From: Methylobacterium bullatum
GTDB lineage: Bacteria > Pseudomonadota > Alphaproteobacteria > Rhizobiales > Beijerinckiaceae
Direction: 5' to 3'
Length of the DNA stretch: 64,000 bases
Assembly (NCBI GenBank): GCA_902712845.1
Contig: LR743504.1
Location: forward strand, 3,632,001-3,696,000
Each line of letters opens with the position of its first letter. Position 1 is the stretch's first letter. Both the position numbers and the translations under genes were made by a program. The notes under the pieces are model-generated. The model searched no databases. It was not told where the DNA came from and was given only the letters and a program-made list of their open reading frames with translations. Shown here piece after piece: positions 15,919-26,200 of this stretch.

Positions 15919-18114
15919 TCAGAATTTGAGCCGAACCGAACCCCCAACCATGAGAGGGGGAGCGATGGCGACCAAAGGACCGAAGCCGACGTCGAGAGCA
16001 ATGCTACGATAGCGCGTATCGGTGAGATTCGTGCCGAACAGGCTCAGCGCATAACGCTCATTCTCGAACGAGATGCGCGCATTGAGCAAGCCGTATCCCG
16101 GTTGCCGCAACGTATTTTCTGCATCGAAGTAGAAACCGGATCTTGCATTGTACCATACATCGATGGTCCCGGTCAGATTGTCGTAACCTGTCTTCCATGC
16201 ATAGCTTCCGCCGATGGAGCCATTATATTTCGAAACGTATTGCTGCTGGTTTCCGCTGGCGTCGATCGCGACCGAGCGTCCGGTGGCGATGGCATTCTTG
16301 AAATCTTCGTAGGTCGCATCGACATAGCCGATGCCGGCGCGGACCGACCAATGCTCGTCGATACGGAACCGGCCTTCGGCCTCGGCACCATAGGATTGGC
16401 TGCTGAGGGCATTCTGGATCGGGGTCGATTGGGTCGCGATGTTGTTGACCTGGACCTGCTGGTCGCTCCAATCGTTAAAGAAGACGGCGCCGTCGATGGA
16501 AAGCCGGTTGTCGAGAAGCTGCGCCTTCCATCCGGCCTCGTACGTCATCAAAGACTCGGACTTGTATGGTCGGTCGTCACCCACACTGACGAATGCCGAA
16601 TTGAATCCGCCAGATTTGTAGCCCCGGCTGACGCTCGCATAGATGTTCACCTCCGGATTCAGCGCGAATTGGAGTCCCGCCCGTGGGGTCACGTAGGCCT
16701 CCGACAGGGTATTGCGGAACGAGGATGCGAAGGCGGCGGTGAATCCGAGGGCCGCGAAGGACGGGTTGTCGACGCTGAAGCGATAATCGATGTCCTTCCA
16801 GTCATGTCCGACCCGGGCGCCGGCGAAGAGCTTGAGACGTTCGGTCAGGGCATAGGATCCATCGACGAAGCCCGCGACGGCGGTCGTCGCGATGTCGGCT
16901 TTCGACGCCAGGCTCACGCTGTCGCCCGTGAGGAAGCCACCGGGTGAGAACGTGCTCTTGAGGCCGTAGGTGCTCGAGCTCTTGCTGTGCTCCACATAGG
17001 CGCCGGCCAGCCATTTGAACCGGTCGTCGGAATCGGAGATGTAGCGGTATTCCTGCGAGAACTGCTGGTAGCTGCCGCGGAACGGGTTGTCGGTGCGGTA
17101 GCGAAACCCGGCGATCCCGAAGGCTTGATACTGCGCCTCCAGCGGCGCGAAGTAGCCGCGGGGAAAGGTGTTACCGCGATACTCGTTGTTTCTGTCCTGG
17201 AAGCCTGTGATCGAGACGATCCGGTCGCCGTTCTCGCGCTTGAGGGTGAATTGGGTGCGGGCCGTCGTCGTGTTGAGTGTGCCGTTGAAGGGGTCGAGGA
17301 TATCGACACGAGCGCGGCCGGCGCGGAAATCCTGATCCCGCTGGAAAGCCGCGTCGTAGCTGCGCTGACTCTGGCTCTCGACGCTGCCGATGAATTCGAG
17401 CGTGTCGTTGATGTCCCCCTTCACGCTGAAGCGCCCGTGCAGGTCTTCGAGCGAATTCAGATCGCGGTGCGTGGCGAGATTGGGCGTGTATCCGTCGTTC
17501 CGGCTGCCTGATAGCGCGCCGCGGACAGCCCAGCCCGAGTTGGCGATCGGCATGTTGATGATGCCGAAGCCGCGCAGCTGGTTGAAGCGGCCGTACTCGA
17601 TCCCGACATCGCCGAACACCCGGGCGGGATCGGGCAAGCTCGATATGACGTTGATCGCTCCCGCGAGGTTGTTGCGGCCGTAGAGAGTTCCCTGCGGGCC
17701 CCGCAGGACCTCGACGCGGTCGACGTCGAGCAGCCCGCCCGAATAGCCCTGAGAATTTCCGACGGACACGCCGTCCTTGTAAAAGCCGACTGCCGGGTCG
17801 GTGTCGATGAGGCCGGAGCCGATGCCGCGAATGGCGGTGAAGTTGGTGTAGAGGCTGCCGCTCAGCGTCCCCATTTGGGCGTTCGGGATTTCGTTGATCG
17901 CCTGATCGGCGCGGCGGATCTCATGACGTTCGAGATCGGCTGCGGTTCGCAGACCGAGGCTGATTGGCACGTCACCGGCCCGCTCCGGCCGGTGTTGCGC
18001 CGTCACGCTGAGTTCATCGAGGGTCACGGCGCCCGCCGGTGCAGCGACCTGTTGAGCGAGAGTCGGGGATGCGGCGGACGCAAGAATGAGGGCAAGGCTG
18101 CCGCGGATGATCAT
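15919..18114 (-). CDS. TonB-dependent outer-membrane receptor (siderophore type)
   Basis: 731 residues. A signal peptide ends at about residue 20 (SPTLAQQ), then a TonB-box-like VTLDELSVTAQ. The plug domain contains the IRGIGSG, FYKDGVSVG and VEVLRGPQGTLYGRNNLAGAINVI motifs. A 22-strand barrel ends in a C-terminal aromatic-type strand (GGSVRLKF). The layout resembles FyuA/FptA-class receptors for thiazoline siderophores. It lacks the N-terminal STN signalling domain, so control is more likely through the adjacent AraC regulator than through a FecIR-type sigma system. It is the predicted uptake receptor for the metal complex of the product made by the divergent NRPS/PKS operon. Confidence 0.92.
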   Translation of the reverse strand: MIIRGSLALILASAASPTLAQQVAAPAGAVTLDELSVTAQHRPERAGDVPISLGLRTAADLERHEIRRADQAINEIPNAQMGTLSGSLYTNFTAIRGIGSGLIDTDPAVGFYKDGVSVGNSQGYSGGLLDVDRVEVLRGPQGTLYGRNNLAGAINVISSLPDPARVFGDVGIEYGRFNQLRGFGIINMPIANSGWAVRGALSGSRNDGYTPNLATHRDLNSLEDLHGRFSVKGDINDTLEFIGSVESQSQRSYDAAFQRDQDFRAGRARVDILDPFNGTLNTTTARTQFTLKRENGDRIVSITGFQDRNNEYRGNTFPRGYFAPLEAQYQAFGIAGFRYRTDNPFRGSYQQFSQEYRYISDSDDRFKWLAGAYVEHSKSSSTYGLKSTFSPGGFLTGDSVSLASKADIATTAVAGFVDGSYALTERLKLFAGARVGHDWKDIDYRFSVDNPSFAALGFTAAFASSFRNTLSEAYVTPRAGLQFALNPEVNIYASVSRGYKSGGFNSAFVSVGDDRPYKSESLMTYEAGWKAQLLDNRLSIDGAVFFNDWSDQQVQVNNIATQSTPIQNALSSQSYGAEAEGRFRIDEHWSVRAGIGYVDATYEDFKNAIATGRSVAIDASGNQQQYVSKYNGSIGGSYAWKTGYDNLTGTIDVWYNARSGFYFDAENTLRQPGYGLLNARISFENERYALSLFGTNLTDTRYRSIALDVGFGPLVAIAPPLMVGGSVRLKF

Positions 18115-18157
18115 GATGACACTCGGAGGGAAGAACCGGGTGCCAGTCTCTCAAACG

Positions 18158-18180
18158 ATAACGGTCAAGGTTACCGGTAT
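18158..18180. promoter_or_regulatory. Inverted repeat upstream of the TonB receptor
   Basis: ATAACGGT, 7-bp spacer, ACCGGTAT: 8-bp arms with one mismatch, 43-66 bp upstream of the receptor start. The position suits an operator or activator site for the receptor promoter. The regulator is not known; AraC or Fur-type proteins are candidates. Confidence 0.35.
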
Positions 18181-18278
18181 CCCGTTTGCCGTCTGACAAA
18201 AGGCCTATGCGAAGGCATGACGCCCCCCGCTCAGGGCCGCCACGAAGGGTGGTCGGGCGACGGATTCGGGATACGGTC

Positions 18279-19214
18279 TCAGCTGCGCGCCGCGCTCGGG
18301 GGATGGCCGAAACGTCGCTTGAACGCTGTCGCGAAGTTCGCCGGATGCGCATAGCCGGCGCGATAGGCTGCCTCCGACACGGTGAGGCCCATGGTCTGGA
18401 TGAGCTCCCGCCCGTAGTTGAGCCGGCGGTCGGAGATGTAGCTGCCGATGCAGATCCCGAAAGCGACGCAGAAATCCTGCCGGAGCTTGCTCGGGCTCAT
18501 GCCGAACTCACTCGCCAGGGACACGATCGAGGTCGTGCCGCTCGGGTTGCCGTCGATCCACTGGCGCACCGCCATGATGCGTTCGATCGACTGGGCGCTG
18601 AGGGAAGGCGCCTTCGGTTTGGGATCGACGTGGTCGAACTCTTCCGCCAGGGCGCTCAGGAGATCGAGAGCCCGGCTCTGGTAGTGCAACGCGATGAGGC
18701 CGTCGGTACGCGGCGGATGGTGGACCGCCCAGGCAATGCGTTTCAGGCGCGCGTCGAGGGGGCGGCGCCGGACCGATGTTGGGCCGTTCAAGGCCGCCCA
18801 CATCCGCATGAAGGGCCGGTCCTTCAGGAAGCGCTGCTCGTTCCGCTCGAACCATTCCGGCAAGACGATGAGTTCGACGGTCCGGACCGGGAGGTCCGGC
18901 ATGATCACCTTCTGGATGTGCATGCGCGCGTTCGAGGTCGCGACCCATACCTCGTTCGGTGAAAAGCTGGCATCGAACCCAGCCGTCTGCCCCTCGGCGC
19001 GCCCATCGAGGACGATGCTCATGCAGACGCAAGGAAAGGTCTGCGCCTCGACGAAAATCGGCTCAACCGATTGGAAGTTCGTGGAGAGCAGGGTGACGCC
19101 ATCCTCCTTGAAGACGACATCGTACTTCGCCGATTTTCCGCTGAGCGTCTCCGGTGGGTGGACCGCCGTGCCCGGATTCTCCCAATCGCAGATGGCGTCG
19201 CAGCGACACTCCAT
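18279..19214 (-). CDS. AraC-family transcriptional regulator (PchR/YbtA-like)
   Basis: 311 residues. A poorly conserved N-terminal effector domain is followed by a C-terminal double HTH: IVSLASEFGMSPSKLRQDFC for the first helix pair, then VSEAAYRAGYAHPANFATAF with KRRFGHPPS. In pyochelin and yersiniabactin loci, regulators of this class sense the ferric siderophore and activate receptor and biosynthesis genes. Its place between the receptor and the divergent NRPS operon fits that role. The ATG at 19214 has GGAAGGGC upstream and is preferred over the start at 19259. A dyad at 19297-19325 may be its own operator. Confidence 0.88.
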   Translation of the reverse strand: MECRCDAICDWENPGTAVHPPETLSGKSAKYDVVFKEDGVTLLSTNFQSVEPIFVEAQTFPCVCMSIVLDGRAEGQTAGFDASFSPNEVWVATSNARMHIQKVIMPDLPVRTVELIVLPEWFERNEQRFLKDRPFMRMWAALNGPTSVRRRPLDARLKRIAWAVHHPPRTDGLIALHYQSRALDLLSALAEEFDHVDPKPKAPSLSAQSIERIMAVRQWIDGNPSGTTSIVSLASEFGMSPSKLRQDFCVAFGICIGSYISDRRLNYGRELIQTMGLTVSEAAYRAGYAHPANFATAFKRRFGHPPSAARS

Positions 19215-19720
19215 GCCCTTCCGCCTTCCATGCCGACCGCGCTCCAAGATACGCAACAACTCCCGTGCATTTGAAAGTGTGAACAGTCTTTATGGTGTAG
19301 AACTATTACAAAGAGAATGTTCTACCGTACCTAAACTCAGTCGAGCGCCGTGCTAGCAGCACGCCTTGCCGAAAACAAGAATTTTTAACTCCACGCTGTG
19401 TTGTGGCAGCTCCTCATCCCACCGCTTATGGAGGCGGCCAGAGACTGGGGGCGAGATCAAAATTCCTCCAGTTTGGAAGATCGCAGCAAAGATCTTTTGA
19501 CGAATCGCAAATGCGATCCTTCGCGCAACGGCAGTCGCAATGATGCATAGGATTTGCCATCCAGGCTTCAGAAGCGCGAGGCAGCCATGTGTATTACTGG
19601 AAAAATTCCAGTCCATGCTTTTATCTGCCGGATGAAATCGCATTTTCTGAATAAGAAGTCGTGCAAGCTCTCTCCTTATTTCACGATCGAATGCGCTGTT
19701 TCCTGCGAGGCGGCCGGGCG
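19215..19720. other. Divergent promoter region of regulator and NRPS/PKS operon
   Basis: 506 bases with no gene that I can support. It contains the dyad at 19297-19325 in an AT-rich stretch, a short TGGAA-AAA-TTCCA palindrome near 19598, and TCGCA..TGCGA dyads around 19503. The minus-strand open frame at 19353-19784 has no recognisable domain. The long leader before the NRPS start suggests that the main biosynthetic promoter lies here. Confidence 0.55.
19297..19325. promoter_or_regulatory. Dyad operator candidate upstream of the AraC regulator
   Basis: GTAGAAC (19297-19303), 15-bp AT-rich spacer, GTTCTAC (19319-19325): perfect 7-bp arms. It lies 83-111 bp upstream of the regulator's ATG, facing both the regulator and the divergent NRPS operon. 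AraC-type regulators of siderophore loci bind paired repeats in such divergent regions. Assignment to this regulator is inference. Confidence 0.45.
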
Positions 19721-22700
19721 ATGACGGTGTTGGACAGCGCGACGGACCTATCCCAGATCTGGCGGGAGGTCCTACGGCTTCCAAACGCGCCCGAGGCGAC
19801 CGATGGGTTCTTTGCGCTCGGCGGATGCTCCTTCGATGCCCTTCTCATCATTGACCGGGTGCGGATTGCGCTTGGTGTGGAGATCGATTTTGGGACGTTC
19901 CTGAATACCCCTGATTTCGGGGCCTTCGTGAAAGCAGTGGCGGCGGCGCCGCGCGCGGTGGTTGGTACAGTATCCCTGCCGTCAGTCGCCATCGATGCGC
20001 CTTTTCCGATGACCGAGGTGCAGCGGGCCTACTGGCTCGGCCGAACCCGTCTGTTCGAACTCGGCGGCGTAGCAGCGCATGGCTATGTCGAGATCGATGC
20101 ACGGCATCTCGATCCGGACCGGCTCGAAACGGCGCTGAATCGGACAATCGAGCGTCATCCGATGCTGCGGGCGACGGTCGGCGACGATGGGCTTCAGCAA
20201 ATCCACGCGTGTGTTCCCGCATACCGCATCGCTCGCGCTGATCTGAAGGAGCTTTCCGAGGCAGACCGCATTCTTGCCCTCGACGCAACGCGAAGCGACA
20301 TGGCCTGCCAAGTCCTACCGGCGGACAGGTGGCCTCTCTTCGATATCCGATACTCCACGATGTCCGAGGATTCTGGGCGGCTGCATGTCTCTTTCGACGT
20401 GCTGTTTCTCGATTTGGCCTCGCTCGAACGCTGGATGCAGGAATGGGCCGCCTTTTATGAAAGGCCCGAGAGCCATCGAACCGCGCCGGCCTTGACATTC
20501 GTCGATTGCATCGCGGCCCTCGACCACCTGAAGGCAGGAACTGTCGGGGATGTTGCTCGCGCCTACTGGATGGCGCGGCTCGATACCCTTCCCCCCTGTC
20601 CAGAACTTCCACTCATTCTCGAGCCGGCACGTATCGACGTGCCGCGTTTCTCGAGGCGCCATCGCGAATTACCTCCCGACGCTTGGACTGACCTCCAGAA
20701 GCATGCTGCCGCTGCCGGAATTACGCCGACGTCCCTCCTCCTGACGGCGTATGCGGAAGTCCTAGCCCAGTGGAGCCGAAGCCCGCACTTCACGATCAAC
20801 GTGACGTTGTTCAACCGACCTTCGATCGTAGGAGTCGACGAAGTCCTCGGCGATTTCACCTCCCTCAACCTGCTTGAGGCGGACCTGCGCCCTGCGGCGA
20901 CCCTGACGGAGCGTGCGCGGGGGATTCAAGCCCAACTCTGGCAGGATCTCGAACACAGGATGGTCAGCGGCGTCGAGGTGATGGGACGCCTGGCCGAGCG
21001 CCAGCGCGCCTCGCGCAAGGCGCTGATGCCGGTCGTGTTCACCAGCGGACTGGGCGTCGGAAGTCTCTACGATGCCTTCGGTCGCTTCGGCGACGTCACC
21101 CACTCCGTCACCCAGACCCCGCAGACGTGGCTCGATCATCAAGTCATGGAGCGCGATGGCGGTCTGATGCTGATCTGGGACGCCGTCGAAGACCTGTTCC
21201 CGGCTGGGCTTCTCGACGCCATGTTCGATGCCTACGCCGATTTCGTCTGCCGGCTCGCTCAGGATCGGGCCGCCTGGGACGTACCGGTCCCCGCCCTGAT
21301 CCCAGCCGCCCAGGCGGCCACTCGCTTGACGGCCAATGCCACCGACGCGGAGATTCCGTCGGGTCTGTTGCATGGACCATTCCTCGAACGAGCGAGGCAG
21401 GAGCCGGGTCGATTGGCGGTGATCGCGACCGACCGGTCCCTCACTTATGGCGAACTCGATCGCGCGAGTGACGGCCTCGCAGAACGCCTGATCCGGGCGG
21501 GTGGCCGGCGCGGTGAACTCGCAGCCGTCTGCCTGCCGCGAGGTTGGCGTCAGGTCGTCGCGGTTCTCGGCATCCTGAAGGCCGGCATGGCCTATCTTCC
21601 CCTCGACCAAGCCTGGCCCAATGCTCGTATCGCCGCCTTGCTGGCTCGGGGCGAAGCCAAATTCTGCGTCGGGAGCCCGGACCTGGGTGGGACCGAAGAC
21701 GTTCGATGTTTCGACATAGATACGGCTTGGCTCGAGGCGACGACGATCGAGGATGGCTTTCACCTCGTCTGCCCAGCGACGCCGGACGATCTCGCCTACG
21801 TCATTTTCACCTCGGGATCGACCGGGACGCCCAAGGGCGTGATGATCGAGCACCGGGCTGCGCTCAACACAATCCTCGACATCAATGCCCGCTACGAGGT
21901 CCGTCAATCGGACCGGGCTATCGCACTCTCTGCGCTGTCTTTCGACCTCTCCGTATACGACATCTTCGGAATCCTCGCCGCCGGCGGCGCCATCGTGATG
22001 CCGCCCCCGGCTGCCGCCCCGGACCCGGGTGCTTGGCATCGTCACATGCTCGATCACGGCGTCACCGTCTGGAACACGGTGCCCGCCCTGCTTCGCCTGC
22101 TCGTGGATCACCTGAAGGACAGGGATGCCCTTCATTCCCTGGCGGACCTGCGGGTGGTGATGACCAGCGGCGACTGGCTCCCGCTACCCCTGGCAGAGAC
22201 AGTTTCCCGCCTGCCGGGGGAACGCGTCTTCGTCAGCCTCGGTGGGGCGACCGAGGCCGCGATCTGGTCGATCGCACAACGGCTTCGGTCCGTGGAGCCA
22301 GATTGGATCAGCGTGCCCTACGGGCTTCCCCTCGCCAACCAGCGGTGGCACGTCCTCGACACCCGACTTGCACCCCGGCCGGACTGGGTGCCGGGCGAGT
22401 TGTTCATCGCGGGCGCAGGTCTCGCGCGGGGCTATTGGCGCGACCCATCACGCACGCAAGCGCACTTTCTCACTCATCCGGTCACGGGCGAACGCCTTTA
22501 CCGGACGGGCGATACGGGCCGCGTCCTGCCCGATGGGACCATCGAGTTTCTCGGGCGCGACGATGGGCAGGTGAAGATCAATGGCCTCAGGGTTGAACTC
22601 GGAGAAATCGAGGCGGCGCTCGGGCGGGATGATGCAATCCGTGAAGCCGCGGCGACCGTCGTGCGATCTGCAGACCGCGGTGACCGCCTCGTGGCGTTCG

Positions 22701-23227
22701 TCGTCCCCGCGAGCGTTCCGCTCGAAACCGCAGCCTTGCGGACACGCTTGCTCGATCAACTTCCAGCTGCGTTGGTTCCCGTTTCGATCTTTCCGGTCCC
22801 GGCACTCCCCCTCGGCAGCAACGCCAAGGTCGACCGGACCGCTCTCGTCCACGAGGCCGAGCGGCGGGAGGATCCCCAGCCGGCTCCGACGCGTACGCCA
22901 GCCGGCGAGACGGAGCGGCGGATTTCGCAGCTGTGGAGCGAGCTTCTCGGCTCGGGTGCGGTCAGCGTCGAGCGCAACTTCTTCGAGGCTGGTGGCACCT
23001 CTCTGGTCGCAACTCGGCTCGCGCAACGCTTGAGTTCGGTTTTCGACGGACCTTTTCCGGTTGTGTCCATCTTCGAGCACCCGACCATCGCTGAACAAGC
23101 CGCCCTTCTCGAACGGCGCCGCCAATCGGACGAAACTCCGCCGGTCGTGAACGCCGCCGCCGCAACCCGCGGCGACGAACGCCGCAGAATCCTGGTCCAG
23201 GCATCAAGGGGGCACCTGCGCTCATGA
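19721..23227 (+). CDS. NRPS: carrier-Cy-A(Cys)-PCP
   Basis: 1168 residues. Domains: an N-terminal carrier (residues 1-80, phosphopantetheine Ser37 in LGGCSFDAL); heterocyclisation domain (about 90-520) with FPMTEVQRAYWLGR and the Cy motif DVLFLDLAS; adenylation (about 550-1050) with FTSGSTGTPKGVM; C-terminal PCP (EAGGTSLVATRL). The A-domain code read from the A4-A5 region is D-L-Y-N-M-S-L-I-W, one change from the known cysteine code. It should join an acyl or aryl starter on the first carrier to cysteine and cyclise it to a thiazoline, as PchE and HMWP2 do. There is no epimerase or methyltransferase insert in the A domain. The ATG at 19721 has a purine-rich upstream region; in-frame starts at 19661 and 19691 are possible. 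It overlaps the next gene by ATGA. Confidence 0.93.
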   Translation: MTVLDSATDLSQIWREVLRLPNAPEATDGFFALGGCSFDALLIIDRVRIALGVEIDFGTFLNTPDFGAFVKAVAAAPRAVVGTVSLPSVAIDAPFPMTEVQRAYWLGRTRLFELGGVAAHGYVEIDARHLDPDRLETALNRTIERHPMLRATVGDDGLQQIHACVPAYRIARADLKELSEADRILALDATRSDMACQVLPADRWPLFDIRYSTMSEDSGRLHVSFDVLFLDLASLERWMQEWAAFYERPESHRTAPALTFVDCIAALDHLKAGTVGDVARAYWMARLDTLPPCPELPLILEPARIDVPRFSRRHRELPPDAWTDLQKHAAAAGITPTSLLLTAYAEVLAQWSRSPHFTINVTLFNRPSIVGVDEVLGDFTSLNLLEADLRPAATLTERARGIQAQLWQDLEHRMVSGVEVMGRLAERQRASRKALMPVVFTSGLGVGSLYDAFGRFGDVTHSVTQTPQTWLDHQVMERDGGLMLIWDAVEDLFPAGLLDAMFDAYADFVCRLAQDRAAWDVPVPALIPAAQAATRLTANATDAEIPSGLLHGPFLERARQEPGRLAVIATDRSLTYGELDRASDGLAERLIRAGGRRGELAAVCLPRGWRQVVAVLGILKAGMAYLPLDQAWPNARIAALLARGEAKFCVGSPDLGGTEDVRCFDIDTAWLEATTIEDGFHLVCPATPDDLAYVIFTSGSTGTPKGVMIEHRAALNTILDINARYEVRQSDRAIALSALSFDLSVYDIFGILAAGGAIVMPPPAAAPDPGAWHRHMLDHGVTVWNTVPALLRLLVDHLKDRDALHSLADLRVVMTSGDWLPLPLAETVSRLPGERVFVSLGGATEAAIWSIAQRLRSVEPDWISVPYGLPLANQRWHVLDTRLAPRPDWVPGELFIAGAGLARGYWRDPSRTQAHFLTHPVTGERLYRTGDTGRVLPDGTIEFLGRDDGQVKINGLRVELGEIEAALGRDDAIREAAATVVRSADRGDRLVAFVVPASVPLETAALRTRLLDQLPAALVPVSIFPVPALPLGSNAKVDRTALVHEAERREDPQPAPTRTPAGETERRISQLWSELLGSGAVSVERNFFEAGGTSLVATRLAQRLSSVFDGPFPVVSIFEHPTIAEQAALLERRRQSDETPPVVNAAAATRGDERRRILVQASRGHLRS

Positions 23228-26200
23228 CCGCTCTTCCCGACCTCGGCGTCGCCATCATCGGTTTCTCCGGTCGTCTGCCTGGTGCCTCCGACATCGATGC
23301 CTACTGGCAGTTGCTGTGTGCCGGCCGCAACGGTGGCCGCGCCTTCAGCGATCCCGAACTCGAGACGGCGCCGGAAACGGCCGGCGACCCGCGTTTCGTC
23401 CGCTTCGGCTATGCACTCGAGAACATCGATCGGTTCGATGCGGCGTTCTTCGACATGTCGCCGCGCGAGGCCAGTCTCACCGATCCGCAACATCGGCTGT
23501 TTCTGGAATGCGCCTGGTCGGCCATGGAGCATGCAGGCTATGCGCCGGGCGGAGACACCGTCACTGGCGTCTTCGCGGGCTGCAATTTCAACACCTACCA
23601 GTTCAATGTCGCCGACGGCGTCACGATGGCCCGGCCCGCCGAGTTCGTCGACGTCATTCTAGGGAACGACAAGGACTATCTGGCAACCCGCGTCTCCTAC
23701 AAGCTCGACCTTCGCGGTCCGAGCCTGCTGGTCCAGAGCGCCTGCTCGACTTCACTTTCCGCCGTCGCCACCGCCGCGCAGGCGTTGCTCGTCGGACAGT
23801 GCGACCTTGCCGTGGCCGGGGCTTCTGCTGTCCGAGCCCAGCAAAAGACCGGCTATCTCGCCGAGAGCGACAGCGGGCTCTCCCCCGACGGGATCATCCG
23901 CAGCTTCAGCGACGATGCCCGCGGAATGGCCGAAGGCAATGGGGTGGCAGCGGTCATCCTGAAGCGCGTCGCCAATGCCATCGCGGATGGCGACACGATC
24001 TACGCCGTCATCCGCGGTTTCGCGGTCAACAACGATGGTGCCCGAAAGGCTGGATTCACAGCCCCGTCCGTCTCCGGGCAGGCGGCCGCCATCGAGGAGG
24101 CTCTGGCGATGGCCGACGTGGCACCTGACACGGTCGGCTATATCGAAGCCCACGGGACCGGTACCCCCATCGGCGATCCCATCGAGATCACCGCTTTGAC
24201 ACAAGTGTATGGCGGGCATCGCACAGGCTTGCCCCGCATAGGAATCGGGTCCGCCAAGACGAATATTGGCCATCTCAACACGGCAGCCGGGATCGCGGGA
24301 CTGTTGAAGGCGACGCTGGCCCTCCACCATGCGGCGATCCCGCCATCGTTGAACTACCGGGCCCCGAACCCGCAGATCGATTTCGACCATTCTCCCTTCA
24401 CCGTCATAGACCGTCTGACCCCCTGGCCGCGCGGATCCGTTCCGCGGCGGGCAGCCGTCAGTTCCTTCGGTCTGGGCGGCACCAACGTGCACCTCGTTCT
24501 CGAGGAAGCGCCTCTCCTCGTCGACCGGCCCGTCGCGGGCGCCGCGCCCCATCTCTTGACGCTCTCGGCTCGTACGGATTCCGCGCTACACGCCGCCGCG
24601 ACCCGTCTCGCCGACGCCCTCGAAGCCGACCCAGGCATTGATCTCAGGGATGTCGCTCACACCCTGAACGTCGGCCGCAAGGTCTTCGAACACCGTGCCA
24701 GCATCGTGGCGAGGAATGTGGGAGAGGCCGTCGAAGCCTTGCGCACGCCTGCCTTGCGACGGTCACGTACCCCTTGGGTATCGCGGGCGCGCGCTATCAC
24801 GTTCGTGTTCCCAGGCGCTGGACCACAGCACCCCGGCATGGGCGCCTCACTCTACCGCGAAATACCATCGTATCGTGATGCGTTCGACCGTTGCGCCGAC
24901 CATTTCGACGGGCTCCTCGGCATTCGTCTGCGCGACCTGTTCGCGGCCGAGGGCAACTCGGGTTTGCGCGGAAACCTCTCGCGACCGCGCGAGGGATTGC
25001 CCGCCTTGTTTGCCACGGAATATGCCCTCGCCGAGACGCTGAAGCACTGGAGGATCGCACCTCAGGCTTTATTCGGCCATTCGATCGGCGAGTATGTCGC
25101 GGCGACAATATCCGGGGTGTTCTCCTTGGAGACCGCGGCGACCATCGTCGCTGCGCGAGCCGTTCTCATCGAACGGTGCCCGCAAGGCGGCATGGCGGCG
25201 GTCGCCCTCGATGAGGCGGCCCTTGCTGCCATGCTGGGACCGGAGCTCGCCATAGCCACGGTCAACGGACCTGGCTCTTGCGTCGTCTCCGGAGCGAACA
25301 CCGCCCTGGAGGTCTTCGTCGAGAGACTCGATGAACTCGGCATCGCCTGGACCCGGCTTGCCGCCGAACGCGCTGGGCACTCTCCTCTGCTCGATGGCAT
25401 TCTCGCCGAGTTCCGCAGAGTGGTGTCGAGGCTGACCCTATCGAAGCCGTGCATACCGCTGATCTCGAACCTGTCGGGGACTTGGCTCACGGCAGCGCAG
25501 GCTGTCGATCCAGAGTATTGGGTCGCGCAGTTGCGGCACACCGTGCGCCTCTCCGACGGGATCGAAACCCTCGCCGCCGATCCCGATCGTCTGTTCCTCG
25601 AGGTCGGGCCGGGCCGCGGCCTCAGCGCCCTCTTGAGGCGGCACCCCAGCGTTGGTCGCCGCCGTGCCGTGGTCGCGACAATGCGGGCGGGCGATCATGA
25701 TGGCGACGACCAGAAGACGCTTCTCGACGCCGTTGGCCAGCTCTGGCGGACAGGCATGCCCCTCGATCTCGCCGGCGGGTACTATCGCGATACGCCATGC
25801 CGGCGGGTGCCGCTCCCGACCTATCCCTTCGCCGGTGAGCGGCATTGGATCGAGCGTCCCGTTCAGAAGACGAGCGACGCGAAGAGGTCCGCCGATAGTG
25901 CCGACTGGATGTTCACTCCGACTTGGACTCGGATGGCGGAGGGTGCCGCAGAGACCGGCGATCCGGGGAGGGTCGTCCTGGTCGGAGACGGCGACGGCGC
26001 GTCCCGCCCCCTCGCAGCTCACCTGCGGACCGAAGGGTGGACGGTTGAGAACGCCCCGACCGCGACCGATCTTACGCCACTCCTCGAACGCCTCCGCCTG
26101 TCGGGCGAAGTGCCGGATTGTGTGATCCATCTCGACGTCGCCGGAAGAGGACAGGGCGGCCGCACTCCCGAGGAGAGCCTTCAGGCGGCCACTACACAGG

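Noticed and set aside
19353..19784. Minus-strand frame of 143 codons in the regulator/NRPS intergenic region
   Set aside because: No recognised motif, overlaps the NRPS start, and lies in a promoter region.
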